DNA of 55,879 nt from a bacterium (GTDB lineage Bacteria; Planctomycetota; UBA1135; GCA-002686595): NCBI GenBank assembly GCA_024226735.1, contig JAAELL010000214.1:1-55879 (forward strand). The letters are read 5' to 3'. The position numbers and the translations under genes are program-made. Of this stretch, positions 1-7,661 are shown in pieces. Within the stretch, counting starts at the first letter, position 1. Every line of letters begins with the position of its first letter. The notes beneath the pieces were generated by a model. That model did not search any database, had not been told where the DNA came from, and saw only the letters and a list, made by a program, of their open reading frames with translations.

Positions 1-308
1 AGCCGCGGGTCGCGGCGGGGGGGGGGGGGGGGGGCGCGGCCGGTGGGCGCGCGGGCGCGAGGGGGCGCAGGCTGGTGGGGGGGGGGGGGTGGCGGGGCGT
101 CCCGGGGGGGGGGGGGGGGGGGGGGGCTGCAATGGGAAACGGCGCGCGAACTACGGGAATACGCCACCACCCTTCTCGGCCGGGGACAGCACCGCGGTTG
201 ACTGTCTTGGCCGGATTCCCGTCCAACCGACTTTGCTGGACGCGGAAGATCCTTCCCGCGCCTCTGAAGGTAGAAGCTGCGCATGGCGCTCCCTACCCTG
301 ATTCGCCG
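1..308. other. Low-complexity poly-G/C stretch without a credible gene
   Basis: Two long G runs (about positions 18-34 and 103-126) and other G-rich tracts fill the first 130 bases. The remainder to 308 is ordinary GC-rich sequence with no convincing start or homology. An open frame runs through it into the glycosyltransferase gene at 309, but its translation is glycine repeats and then unconserved sequence, so I do not count it as coding. Homopolymer G at a contig end is a common read artefact, and this sequence should be treated with caution. Confidence 0.7.
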
Positions 309-1700
309 ATGCGCGTTCTCCTCGTGAGCCACCTCTTCCCGCCGCGGCATTCGGCGGGCACCGAGGTCTACACCGCCGAGCTGGGCGTGCAGCTCGCCGC
401 CCGCGGTCATGCGGTGACCGTGTTCACGACCGACAAGGACGTGGCTCGCGAGAACCTCTCGGTGCGCCGCTACGAGCATCGTGGGCTGCCCGTCGTCGAG
501 GTGACCAACAATCTGTTCCACAAGGACTTCGAAGCGACCTGGAGCCACTCGGGGATCGCGCGCCGCTTCTCGGAGGCCGTCACCGAGCTGCGGCCGGACG
601 TGATCCATTTCCAGCACTTGATGTACCTCGGCATCGACTGCCTCGGCGTCGCCCGCGAGGCGGCGCGCGCCGTGTTGTTCACACTGCACGATTTCTGGCT
701 CGAGTGCCCGCGCATGGGACAGCTCGTCCACGCCGATGGCGGCGTTTGCCACGAGGTCGATCACGCGCGCTGCGGCACCTGCTTGCCGACCTTCGCCTGG
801 CGTCAGTCGGACCTCGCGCGGCGCACCGGACGCGTGCTCGCGCGGGTCAAGCGGGCGACCGGGCTCGACCTCGCGTCGTTCGCGCGGTCGCTTGCGCGCG
901 GCGGCGCGCAAGCCACGCCGACTGGCTGGACTGCACCCGACGAGGAAGAAGCGCGGCGCTTCACCGCGCGTGTGCGGACGCGCGACGCGGAGCTGCGCGA
1001 GAGCATCCCCGCCCACGTCGACCGCTTCCTCGCGCCCAGCCGCTTCCTGCGCGATCGGCTCGTGCGTTGGGGACTCCCCGCGGAGCGCGTGCACTACGTC
1101 CCGACCGGAATCGACCGCGCCGCGTTCGCGCCACGTCCGCGCACCGCCTCCGAGCGCGTGCGCGTGACCTTTCTCGGAACGCTCGTGCCGCTCAAGGGTG
1201 CGCACGTGCTCGTCGAGGCGTGGGCGAAGCTGACGCCGGACGAGCGCGCGCGTGGGGAGCTGATCGTGCACGGTCCGGGCGAGCACGCACCCGACTACGT
1301 CGATGGACTGCGCGCGCGCGCGGGCGAGGTCGGCGCGCGGATGCCGGGCGCACTCGGGCGCGACGACGTGCCCGAGGCCCTCGCTCGCACCGACGTCGTC
1401 GTCGTGCCGTCGCTGTGGTTCGAGAACCGGCCGCTCGTGCAGCTCGAGGCGCTGTGTGCCGGCGTTCCGCTGATCGTGTCCGATCTCGGCGGCATGGCGG
1501 AGCTCGTGAGCGAAGGACGCGACGGTTGGCGCTTTCCCGCGGGCGACGTCGACGCGCTCGCCGAGCGCTTGCGCGCCGTGCTGAGCGACCCTTCGCTGCT
1601 CACGGAGCTCGCGCCAGCAGCCGACGAACTGCCGAGCTGGGAAGAGTTCACCGCCGACGTGCTCGCGCACTACGACGCGCTGCTCGAGGAGCACGGGTGA
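309..1700 (+). CDS. GT4-family glycosyltransferase
   Basis: This is a retaining GT-B glycosyltransferase of 463 residues, probably cytoplasmic and moving a sugar from a nucleotide donor onto a glycan or lipid acceptor. The ATG at 309 gives the typical first beta strand and glycine loop (MRVLLVSHLFPPRHSAGTEV). The acceptor half carries HDFWLECPR followed by several cysteines (VCHEV, CGTC), a pattern seen in a GT4 subgroup. The donor half has the E-x7-E element in ENRPLVQLEAL and a following GVPLIVSDLGG loop. The frame stays open upstream into poly-G sequence, but conservation begins at 309. The stop overlaps the next glycosyltransferase start (GTGA), so the two are probably co-translated. Donor and acceptor cannot be told from the sequence; exopolysaccharide or O-antigen-like synthesis is a guess. 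Confidence 0.88.
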   Translation: MRVLLVSHLFPPRHSAGTEVYTAELGVQLAARGHAVTVFTTDKDVARENLSVRRYEHRGLPVVEVTNNLFHKDFEATWSHSGIARRFSEAVTELRPDVIHFQHLMYLGIDCLGVAREAARAVLFTLHDFWLECPRMGQLVHADGGVCHEVDHARCGTCLPTFAWRQSDLARRTGRVLARVKRATGLDLASFARSLARGGAQATPTGWTAPDEEEARRFTARVRTRDAELRESIPAHVDRFLAPSRFLRDRLVRWGLPAERVHYVPTGIDRAAFAPRPRTASERVRVTFLGTLVPLKGAHVLVEAWAKLTPDERARGELIVHGPGEHAPDYVDGLRARAGEVGARMPGALGRDDVPEALARTDVVVVPSLWFENRPLVQLEALCAGVPLIVSDLGGMAELVSEGRDGWRFPAGDVDALAERLRAVLSDPSLLTELAPAADELPSWEEFTADVLAHYDALLEEHG

Positions 1701-3118
1701 GGATCCTGGTCGCGGTGCACGGCTTCCCGGCCGAGCTGGTGGGAGGGACGGAGCTCGCGACGCGTGACCTCGCGCGCGGTCTTGCACGCGCCGGTCACGA
1801 CGTGCTCGTATTCGCCGGCGCACTCGGGTCCACGCCGCCACAGCCGTCGCGCGACGGCGTCCTGTCGAGCGATCGCGACGCGGACCCCGCGACCGGTGCG
1901 AGCGTCGAAGTGCGGCGGTTCGCGCGCACCGACCTCTTCTTCGATCACTGGCAGAAGGGCGATTCGATCGCCGCCGGGCGGGCGTTCGAGCGGCTCCTCG
2001 CGGACTGGCGTCCGGACGTCGTGCACGTTCAGCACTGGCTGCGGCTGACGAGCGACCTCGTGCTGCGCGCGGCGCTAGCCGGTGTACCCGCGGTCGTCTC
2101 GCTGCACGACCACCACGTCGACTGCCTCGTGGGGTTCCGCGTCGATCCGCGCACGCGCGGCGCTTGCAGCGCGCCGTTCGCGGCGCAGGGCTGCGTGGCG
2201 TGCGCTGCTCACCTCGCGCCGGCGACGCCGTGGCGCGGCGCGCGGGAGCTGGAGCACGCCTTCGACGAGCGCGCGCGGGTGCTCGGCCGCGAGCTCACGC
2301 TGGCGCGCGTGCGCACCGCACCGAGCGCGACCCACGCCCGTGCCGTGCGGGCCCACCTCGCGCAGGCCCACCCGCAGGTCGGCGAGATCACGCCGCTCGT
2401 TCCACTGCGCGCGACCCACCTCGCGCGCCGGGTGCCGCGCGCCGAGCCGCGGACGCACGGTGCGCTCGTGCTCGGAGCGTGGGGGCACCTCGTGCCCTGG
2501 AAGGGAGCGGAGCTCGTGCTCGCCGCGCTGCGCGCGAGCCGCTTCTCCGAGCGCATCGAGCTGCACCTCGCCGGGGCCGTCGATCCGGGTTTTCGCGCCG
2601 AGCTCGAGCGGGCCGCCGGTGGACTCGCGGTGGACGTGCACGGCGCGTTCGAGGCCGAAGCGCTCGGCACGCACCCCGTCAGCGACGTGCACGCGATGGT
2701 CTCGGGCGCGCGCGCGGACGAGTCGTACGGATTCGTCCTCGATGAGGCGCGCGCACTCGGCTTGCCCGCCATCCTGCCGCGCGCCGGGGCGTTCGTCGAG
2801 CGCGCGCGCGAGGGGGCCGGTGTGCGCTTCTACACGCGCGGCGTCGAGCGCGACCTCGCGCACGTGTTCGACTCGCTCTTCGAGCCCGGTGCGCTCGCTG
2901 ACCTGCGCACGCGCGTCGAGTCCGGACACGCCAGCACGCAGAGCGCGCTCGCCGCGCACGTCGCGCTGTACCAGGTGGCCGTCGCGGCCGGCGCGCCCGT
3001 GCGCGCGGAGATTGCCCGTGCGTGTGAGGCGGATGTGAGCGATACCGAACGCGAGGCGGCCAGCGGCGCGTGGGACGCGGCGCTCGCGAGTGGAATGGGT
3101 GCGCGCGAAACGAGCTGA
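1697..3118 (+). CDS. GT4-family glycosyltransferase
   Basis: This is a second GT4-type GT-B glycosyltransferase of 473 residues. The GTG at 1697 overlaps the previous stop and starts the expected Rossmann strand (VRILVAVHGFPAELVGGTEL). Residues around LHDHHVDC and the later CVAC cysteines match the layout of its neighbour, so the pair looks like an old duplication. The donor-site E-x7-E is visible in ESYGFVLDE near the C terminus. The frame is open far upstream inside the first gene, but that translation is an arginine-rich shadow. The two enzymes probably act in succession on the same glycan. Substrates are unknown. A 20-nt gap after the stop leads into a dispersed repeat. Confidence 0.86.
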   Translation: MRILVAVHGFPAELVGGTELATRDLARGLARAGHDVLVFAGALGSTPPQPSRDGVLSSDRDADPATGASVEVRRFARTDLFFDHWQKGDSIAAGRAFERLLADWRPDVVHVQHWLRLTSDLVLRAALAGVPAVVSLHDHHVDCLVGFRVDPRTRGACSAPFAAQGCVACAAHLAPATPWRGARELEHAFDERARVLGRELTLARVRTAPSATHARAVRAHLAQAHPQVGEITPLVPLRATHLARRVPRAEPRTHGALVLGAWGHLVPWKGAELVLAALRASRFSERIELHLAGAVDPGFRAELERAAGGLAVDVHGAFEAEALGTHPVSDVHAMVSGARADESYGFVLDEARALGLPAILPRAGAFVERAREGAGVRFYTRGVERDLAHVFDSLFEPGALADLRTRVESGHASTQSALAAHVALYQVAVAAGAPVRAEIARACEADVSDTEREAASGAWDAALASGMGARETS

Positions 3119-3138
3119 TCGCGCGCGCGGCCGGAGGC

Positions 3139-3237
3139 TAGTGGTGTGATTCACTCTGATGGGGCATTATCGGCGGTTCGTACGGGATGCGAGGCAAGGC
3201 GCGCCGACGACGCGACTCACCTGCAACCAAGACTCCC
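3139..3237. repeat. Dispersed intergenic repeat, copy A
   Basis: The first 50 bases (TAGTGGTGTGATTC then CTCT.ATGGGGCAT and CGTACGGG) recur with few changes at 38176-38224. Positions 3193-3214 share 21 of 22 bases with 55793-55814 (core GGCAAGGCGCGCCG plus CGACGCG). The stretch lies between a glycosyltransferase and msrA and has no credible coding potential. It looks like a member of a small non-autonomous repeat family in this genome. Confidence 0.6.
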
Positions 3238-3888
3238 ATGGCCTTCCTCTCTAGCAAGCTCGAGATGCCGACGCCCGAGAGCGCGCTCCCCGGTCGGGAC
3301 CAACCGCTCGCGCTGTCCGGCAAGCACTTCGTGCACGGGACGAGCATCGTTCCGCCGTTTCCCGGCAAGGAGCTCGCCGTGTTCGGCCTCGGCTGTTTCT
3401 GGGGCGCCGAGCGGCGCTTCTGGGAAATGCCCGGCATCACGGTCACGATGGTCGGCTACGCGGCCGGCTTCACTCCCAATCCGACCTACGAAGAGGTCTG
3501 CACCGGGCGCACGGGCCACAACGAGGTCGTGCGCGTCGCGTTCGACCCCAAGCTCGTCTCCTACGACGAGCTCCTGCGCACGTTCTTGGAGAGCCACGAT
3601 CCGACCCAGGGCATGCGCCAGGGCAGCGACGTCGGCACCCAGTACCGCTCCGGCATCTACGTCGCGTCGGCCGACCAACGCGCGCGCGCCGAGGCGTCGC
3701 GCGACGCGTACGTCGGGCAGCTCGCGGCGGCGGGGTTCGGGCCGATCACGACCGAAGTCGTCGACGCACAGGCGTTCTACTACGCCGAGGACTACCACCA
3801 GCAGTACCTCGCCAAGAACCCCGACGGTTACTGCGGTCTCGGCGGAACCGGCGTGAGTTGCCCCGTCGGACCGGCTCCCCTCGACTGA
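3238..3888 (+). CDS. msrA: Peptide-methionine (S)-S-oxide reductase MsrA
   Basis: MsrA reduces the S epimer of methionine sulfoxide in proteins, using a cysteine nucleophile recharged by thioredoxin. The signature GCFWGAE places the catalytic cysteine at residue 53. The family segments [25 protein letters not shown] and YHQQYL follow. The C terminus [13 protein letters not shown] supplies two cysteines that can act as resolving residues. The chosen ATG at 3238 gives 216 residues, normal for the family. An upstream in-frame ATG at 3187 lies inside a dispersed repeat and adds an Arg-rich peptide, so it was not used. The first 45 residues before the core resemble the extended MsrA type. There is no obvious Shine-Dalgarno sequence. 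Confidence 0.96.
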   Translation: MAFLSSKLEMPTPESALPGRDQPLALSGKHFVHGTSIVPPFPGKELAVFGLGCFWGAERRFWEMPGITVTMVGYAAGFTPNPTYEEVCTGRTGHNEVVRVAFDPKLVSYDELLRTFLESHDPTQGMRQGSDVGTQYRSGIYVASADQRARAEASRDAYVGQLAAAGFGPITTEVVDAQAFYYAEDYHQQYLAKNPDGYCGLGGTGVSCPVGPAPLD

Positions 3889-3895
3889 TTGCGAC

Positions 3896-4852
3896 ATGCG
3901 CATCCATCGTCTGCTGCTGTGCACGCTCCTTCTCGCCGCGCCCGCGTGTCGCTCGAGCGAGCCGACGCGCATGCGCTCCCTCGACGAGATTCCTCCCGAG
4001 TACGCCGAGCTCTGGCGTGCGTGGGTCGCCGCCGACCCCGCGTGGCAAGAGCTGCGCGCCGAGGCGATCGCCGACCCGCCGCGGCGCGACTTCCTCGTCG
4101 ACAACCTGATTCGGACGATGCTCGCCGCGTATCGGAAGAGCGGTTTCGCGACGACCGAGGCGCCGCGCAGCGGGCCCTACGGGCGGGCGCGACTCGAGCT
4201 GATCGAGCTCGGCGAGCTCGCGGCGCCCGCGCTCTCCGAGCTCATGCCCCTCGGCAACGGGGCGGCGGCGCTCCTGGCGACCGACGTGTTGGGTCGGATC
4301 GGGCGTCCGGCGATTCCGGCCGTGCTGGTGCAGCTCGAGCGCGAGGACTCGGCCACGGCCCGCGGTCGCGCCGCCAGTCTGCTGCGCACCCTGCCCCACG
4401 GGCTCGCGCTCGAGGACGAAGTCCGTTCCGCCCTGATCGGGCGTCTCCAGTCGGATCCGGAGTGGCTCGTGCGCAAGACGGCCGCCCTCGCGCTGGGCCA
4501 GCGCGGCTCGCGCGATCGGGAGGTCGCGACGGCGCGCCTGGCGCTGACACGGGCGCTGTCCGACGAGGACCAGGTCGTCGCCCGCGCCGCGGCGGCGGGG
4601 CTCGCCTGGCTCGAGGATCCGGAGGCGATCCCGGCGCTGATCAACTTCCTGCAGCGCGCCATCCGGGACGCGAGCTACCCGAACCTGCGGATTGCGCAGG
4701 ATGCCCTGGGGCGCCTCTCGGGGGTCGAGGAGTCGCTCGACGTCGCTGGCTGGCGCAGCTGGTGGCGCACCAACCGGCCGCGGCCCAAGGGAGCCCAGAA
4801 AGCAGCCTCAGAAAGCGGCGCAAGGGGGGATTCGGCCCCTCGGATTCCTTAG
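3896..4852 (+). CDS. HEAT-repeat lipoprotein
   Basis: This is a 318-residue predicted lipoprotein. The N terminus MRIHRLLLCTLLLAAPAC is a signal peptide ending in a lipobox, with the lipidated cysteine at residue 18. The middle (about 95-270) is built from alpha-helical HEAT/PBS-like repeats, seen in segments such as AAALLATDVLGRIGRPAIPA and RKTAALALGQRGSRDREVA. Such repeats usually bind other proteins. No catalytic motif is visible. It begins 7 bases after msrA and ends 12 bases before the next gene, so the three probably share a transcript. Its role and partner are unknown. The polar C terminus is unconserved in appearance. Confidence 0.8.
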   Translation: MRIHRLLLCTLLLAAPACRSSEPTRMRSLDEIPPEYAELWRAWVAADPAWQELRAEAIADPPRRDFLVDNLIRTMLAAYRKSGFATTEAPRSGPYGRARLELIELGELAAPALSELMPLGNGAAALLATDVLGRIGRPAIPAVLVQLEREDSATARGRAASLLRTLPHGLALEDEVRSALIGRLQSDPEWLVRKTAALALGQRGSRDREVATARLALTRALSDEDQVVARAAAAGLAWLEDPEAIPALINFLQRAIRDASYPNLRIAQDALGRLSGVEESLDVAGWRSWWRTNRPRPKGAQKAASESGARGDSAPRIP

Positions 4853-4864
4853 ATTCCGGCCACG

Positions 4865-5554
4865 ATGGCTTGGAAGATCGAACGGCGGGCCGGCACGTGC
4901 CGCGCCTGCGAGCGGGCGTTCGAGGACGGTGAGCGCCACGCCTCCTTCCTCGAAGTGGGGGAGGAGGGGCTCGTGCGCGGCGACCAGTGCGCGGCCTGCT
5001 GGGTCGAGCGCACCGCCGACGCGGATGAGGGCGAGAGCGAGGGCAACGGGCCCACGACGCTCTTCTGGTGGTTCACCCACCATCTCGAGAGCGGCAAGAA
5101 GGCAGTTCAGCTCGACCTGGAGTCCTTAGAGCAGCTCTTCGTCCAGCTCGAAGGCCGCAAGGAAGAGCCCGTGCGCGAGCTGCGCTACGTGCTCTGCCTG
5201 CTCCTGATGCGCAAGCGACGCGTGAAGATCGAGAGGGTCGTCCGCTCCGCCGAAGGCGAGTCGTTCCAGGTCAAGCGCCCGCGCCGCGAGGAGCGCTTCC
5301 AGGTCTTCGTCTACGACTTCACGCCCGAGCGGATGGCCGAGCTTCGCGATGAGCTCCAGGCGATCTTCGACGGTGCCGAGTCGACCGAGGGGCTCCCGGT
5401 TCCCGAGCGCCCCGAGGAGCAAGGGCCGGCCGAGGCCGACGAGGAGGCGGACGGATCGGCGGATACCGAGGACGCCGCATCAGAAGCGGCTGAATCCGAG
5501 GCTGCCGAATCGGAGGCCGCCGAGTCCGAGGCCGTCGAGTCCGAGCAGGCCTAG
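4865..5554 (+). CDS. Zinc-ribbon-like protein with acidic repeat tail, unknown function
   Basis: I do not recognise a named family. The protein has 229 residues. Its N terminus carries two CxxC knuckles (C12/C15 and C42/C45), which would make one zinc ribbon. A helical middle (about 75-165) is rich in charged residues and includes an apolar VLCLLLMRKRR stretch too short for a membrane span. The last 55 residues are acidic and end in repeats of EAAES encoded by near-identical 12-base units. It is 12 bases downstream of the HEAT lipoprotein gene and is the last gene before the mraZ promoter region. A nucleic-acid or protein-binding role is possible but unproven. Confidence 0.75.
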   Translation: MAWKIERRAGTCRACERAFEDGERHASFLEVGEEGLVRGDQCAACWVERTADADEGESEGNGPTTLFWWFTHHLESGKKAVQLDLESLEQLFVQLEGRKEEPVRELRYVLCLLLMRKRRVKIERVVRSAEGESFQVKRPRREERFQVFVYDFTPERMAELRDELQAIFDGAESTEGLPVPERPEEQGPAEADEEADGSADTEDAASEAAESEAAESEAAESEAVESEQA

Positions 5555-5822
5555 CTGGCCGGTCGACCCGTGGGGGTGGCACCCGGTGGACCTGGGTGGC
5601 GCACCGGAACCGGGAAACTAGCGGCGCCGAGGCCTACCCCGATCGCCTGCCACAACATCTTGTGGTCTGGGCCCCGTTCTGCCGTTGCACACTCTGGATC
5701 TTGGGGTCCCTTAGCGGGTTGCATTCATGTCTCAAACGCCCTAAGTCCAGGATTCGAAACCGTTTCCGCATTTTCCCCTCTCAACGATTGTCGGAGTCCA
5801 GGTGGGGGAGAAGAATACCCAC
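5555..5822 (+). promoter_or_regulatory. Leader and promoter region of the mraZ cell-wall cluster
   Basis: This 268-base stretch has no gene and is slightly less GC-rich than its surroundings around 5640-5790. It should hold the promoter of the whole mraZ-to-murG transcript. TGGGG/TGGGGG repeats (around 5802 and 5833) flank the mraZ start. MraZ proteins are known to bind TGGG-type direct repeats ahead of their own gene, so autoregulation is plausible. I cannot assign -35 and -10 boxes with confidence. Confidence 0.4.
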
Positions 5823-6377
5823 ATGGTGCCGAGTGGGGGTGAGTGGAGTGCAGGGGGAAACGGGTCTGCCCAGGGCGGGACCTTTCTCTTCTGTGGAGAC
5901 TCTCGCCACACCGTCGACGCCAAAAAACGCGTCTTCCTACCGAAGCGTTTTCAGCAGGGTCTGCCCCTCGACGACGACGGCAACCGGGTCGCCGTGCTCA
6001 CGCGCGGGCTGGACGGGTGCCTGTATCTCTTCCCCGAGAACGGCCTGCAGCGTGCCCTCAAGCGCATGGACACCGAGGCTTTCGCCGTGAAGGATCAGCG
6101 CAAGCTGCAGCGCATGTTCTTCAGCTTCACGAGCCGTGTGACGCTCGACGCTTCGGGCCGGCTGCTCCTGCCCGACAAGCTGCGCAAGCTCGCCGGGATC
6201 GAGAAGGACGTGGTGATGCTCGGCGTCGAGAACCGCGTCGAGATCTGGTCCGCGGAGAAGTGGGACGAGTTCGAGGCCACGAACGCGGATGCGTTCGAGG
6301 AGCTCGAGGACGTGCTCACCGGAACCAGTCCCGCTGCGAGGGCCGCTGCGAACGGCGGCCCCGACGGAGGCGACTGA
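5823..6377 (+). CDS. mraZ: Transcriptional regulator MraZ
   Basis: MraZ is a DNA-binding protein with two AbrB-like swapped-hairpin domains that represses the division and cell-wall cluster it heads. The first domain carries the D-x-K-x-R motif in HTVDAKKRVFLPKRF, and the second repeats it as LDASGRLLLPDKLRKLAG. The usual start MF.G is here preceded by about 20 extra residues rich in glycine. The ATG at 5823 has a purine-rich GGGGGAGAAG about 10 bases upstream. A GTG at 5802 in the same frame is an alternative (191 residues). The C terminus has an Ala/Gly-rich tail. It is followed 1 base later by rsmH. Position and both domain motifs make the call firm. Confidence 0.94.
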   Translation: MVPSGGEWSAGGNGSAQGGTFLFCGDSRHTVDAKKRVFLPKRFQQGLPLDDDGNRVAVLTRGLDGCLYLFPENGLQRALKRMDTEAFAVKDQRKLQRMFFSFTSRVTLDASGRLLLPDKLRKLAGIEKDVVMLGVENRVEIWSAEKWDEFEATNADAFEELEDVLTGTSPAARAAANGGPDGGD

Positions 6378-6378
6378 A

Positions 6379-7419
6379 ATGGTTGCGTCCCGGGAAACGT
6401 TCGAAGACGGAACCACGATGGTTTCAGAAGACTCGCACGACGAGAACGTGCACATCCCGGTCATGGCCGACGAGGTGGTTGCGCTGCTGGGGGGTAGTCG
6501 CGACCCAAAAACACTCGATGGCTGGATCGTGGATGCGACGCTGGGTGCCGGGGGGCACTCAGCACTGTTGCTCGAGCGCTTCCCGCGCGTACGTGTCCTT
6601 GGCACGGACCAGGATCCTTCGATTCTGGTCCGCGCGCGGGAGCGCCTCGAGCCTTTCCAAGCCCGCGTCCAGCTCGAGCGCTGCCGGCACTCCGAGCTCG
6701 CGGACCGCATCACCGAGACTCTCGGCGCTCCGCCGGTCGGCTTCCTGGCCGACCTCGGCGCCAGCTCGCTGCAGCTCGACCTCGCCGAGCGCGGGTTTTC
6801 CTTTCAGCAGGACGGCCCCCTCGACATGCGCATGGATCCCGATCGCAAGCGCACGGCGGCCGAGATCGTCAACCGCTGGGACGAAGAGGACCTCGCTGAC
6901 CTGTTCTACCACGAGGGGGGCGAGGGCCGTTCGCGTCGCATCGCCGCCGAGATCGTGCGCGCGCGGCGCCGCGCGCCGTTCCGCCGCACCGGTGCCCTGG
7001 CCGACCTCGTCGAGCGTACCGTCGGCGGCGGACGGGGCAGAATCCATCCCGCGACACGCGTCTTCCAGGCCCTGCGGCGTGCGGTGAACGAGGAGGGCGA
7101 GGAGCTGCATGCGGCGCTCCAGGCCGCCCAGGACACCCTCGCGGAGGGCGGCATCCTGGCCGTGATCGCCTTCCATTCAGGCGAGGACGGCGAGGTCAAG
7201 CGCTTTCTCAAGGAGGGCGCTCGCGAGGGGCACTGGGAGGTCTTGACCAAGAAGCCGCTGCGCCCGACCCGCGGCGAGGAACGAAGCAACCCCCGCGCGC
7301 GCTCCGCGCGCCTGCGGGGGGCGCGCCGCCTGCGCGGCGCGGACCCGAACTCCCCCGTGCGCACCTTCGCGGGGGGGCATCGCCATGAGAAGGGAGACGA
7401 GAAGGGAGGCGCGTCGTGA
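6379..7419 (+). CDS. rsmH: 16S rRNA (cytosine1402-N4)-methyltransferase RsmH
   Basis: RsmH methylates N4 of C1402 in the ribosomal P site using SAM. The SAM-binding loop is DATLGAGGHSALLLE, followed by LADLGASSLQLD and DMRMD. The later signatures are HPATRVFQALRRAVN and NPRARSARLRGARR. One family landmark is altered: the usual FHSLEDR is FHSGEDGEV here. The ATG at 6379 follows the mraZ stop by 1 base; another in-frame ATG at 6418 just before the conserved HIPVM is possible. The product is 346 residues. The stop overlaps the next start as GTGA. A C-terminal Gly/His/Lys-rich extension is unconserved. Confidence 0.95.
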   Translation: MVASRETFEDGTTMVSEDSHDENVHIPVMADEVVALLGGSRDPKTLDGWIVDATLGAGGHSALLLERFPRVRVLGTDQDPSILVRARERLEPFQARVQLERCRHSELADRITETLGAPPVGFLADLGASSLQLDLAERGFSFQQDGPLDMRMDPDRKRTAAEIVNRWDEEDLADLFYHEGGEGRSRRIAAEIVRARRRAPFRRTGALADLVERTVGGGRGRIHPATRVFQALRRAVNEEGEELHAALQAAQDTLAEGGILAVIAFHSGEDGEVKRFLKEGAREGHWEVLTKKPLRPTRGEERSNPRARSARLRGARRLRGADPNSPVRTFAGGHRHEKGDEKGGAS

Positions 7420-7661
7420 CCCGACTCGTCCTCTCCTTCTTCGTCTCCACTCTCGTGCTTGCCATCGGCATCTTCGCCGCCTGGTTTCAGGCGCGGAACT
7501 TCGCCAAGGCCGCCGACCTCGACGAGCTGCAGCGCGAGAGCGAGTGGTTCGAGCGCCGCAAGAGTCGCCTGCGGGAAGACATCGAGCGGTTTGAATTCGA
7601 GTATCTGGTGGAGCAGAATCGCCGTAAGAATGAGCAACCGCTCTTGGGGGGACGGCAGTGA
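7416..7661 (+). CDS. ftsL: FtsL-like bitopic membrane protein
   Basis: This 81-residue protein has one N-terminal membrane span (about 5-24, LVLSFFVSTLVLAIGIFAAW) followed by a heptad-like helix (about 33-70) rich in Glu, Arg and Leu. That is the FtsL/FtsB architecture, in which a short cytoplasmic tail, one span and a periplasmic coiled coil link FtsQ to FtsW-FtsI. Sequence similarity in the family is weak, so the assignment rests on architecture and on its place between rsmH and the PBP gene, where ftsL normally lies. It starts with GTG overlapping the rsmH stop, and its own stop overlaps the next start, also as GTGA. Confidence 0.75.
   Translation: MTRLVLSFFVSTLVLAIGIFAAWFQARNFAKAADLDELQRESEWFERRKSRLREDIERFEFEYLVEQNRRKNEQPLLGGRQ

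Noticed and set aside
5570..5842. Open frame in the gap before mraZ
   Set aside because: It has no recognisable domain, crosses into mraZ in another frame and lacks a ribosome site.
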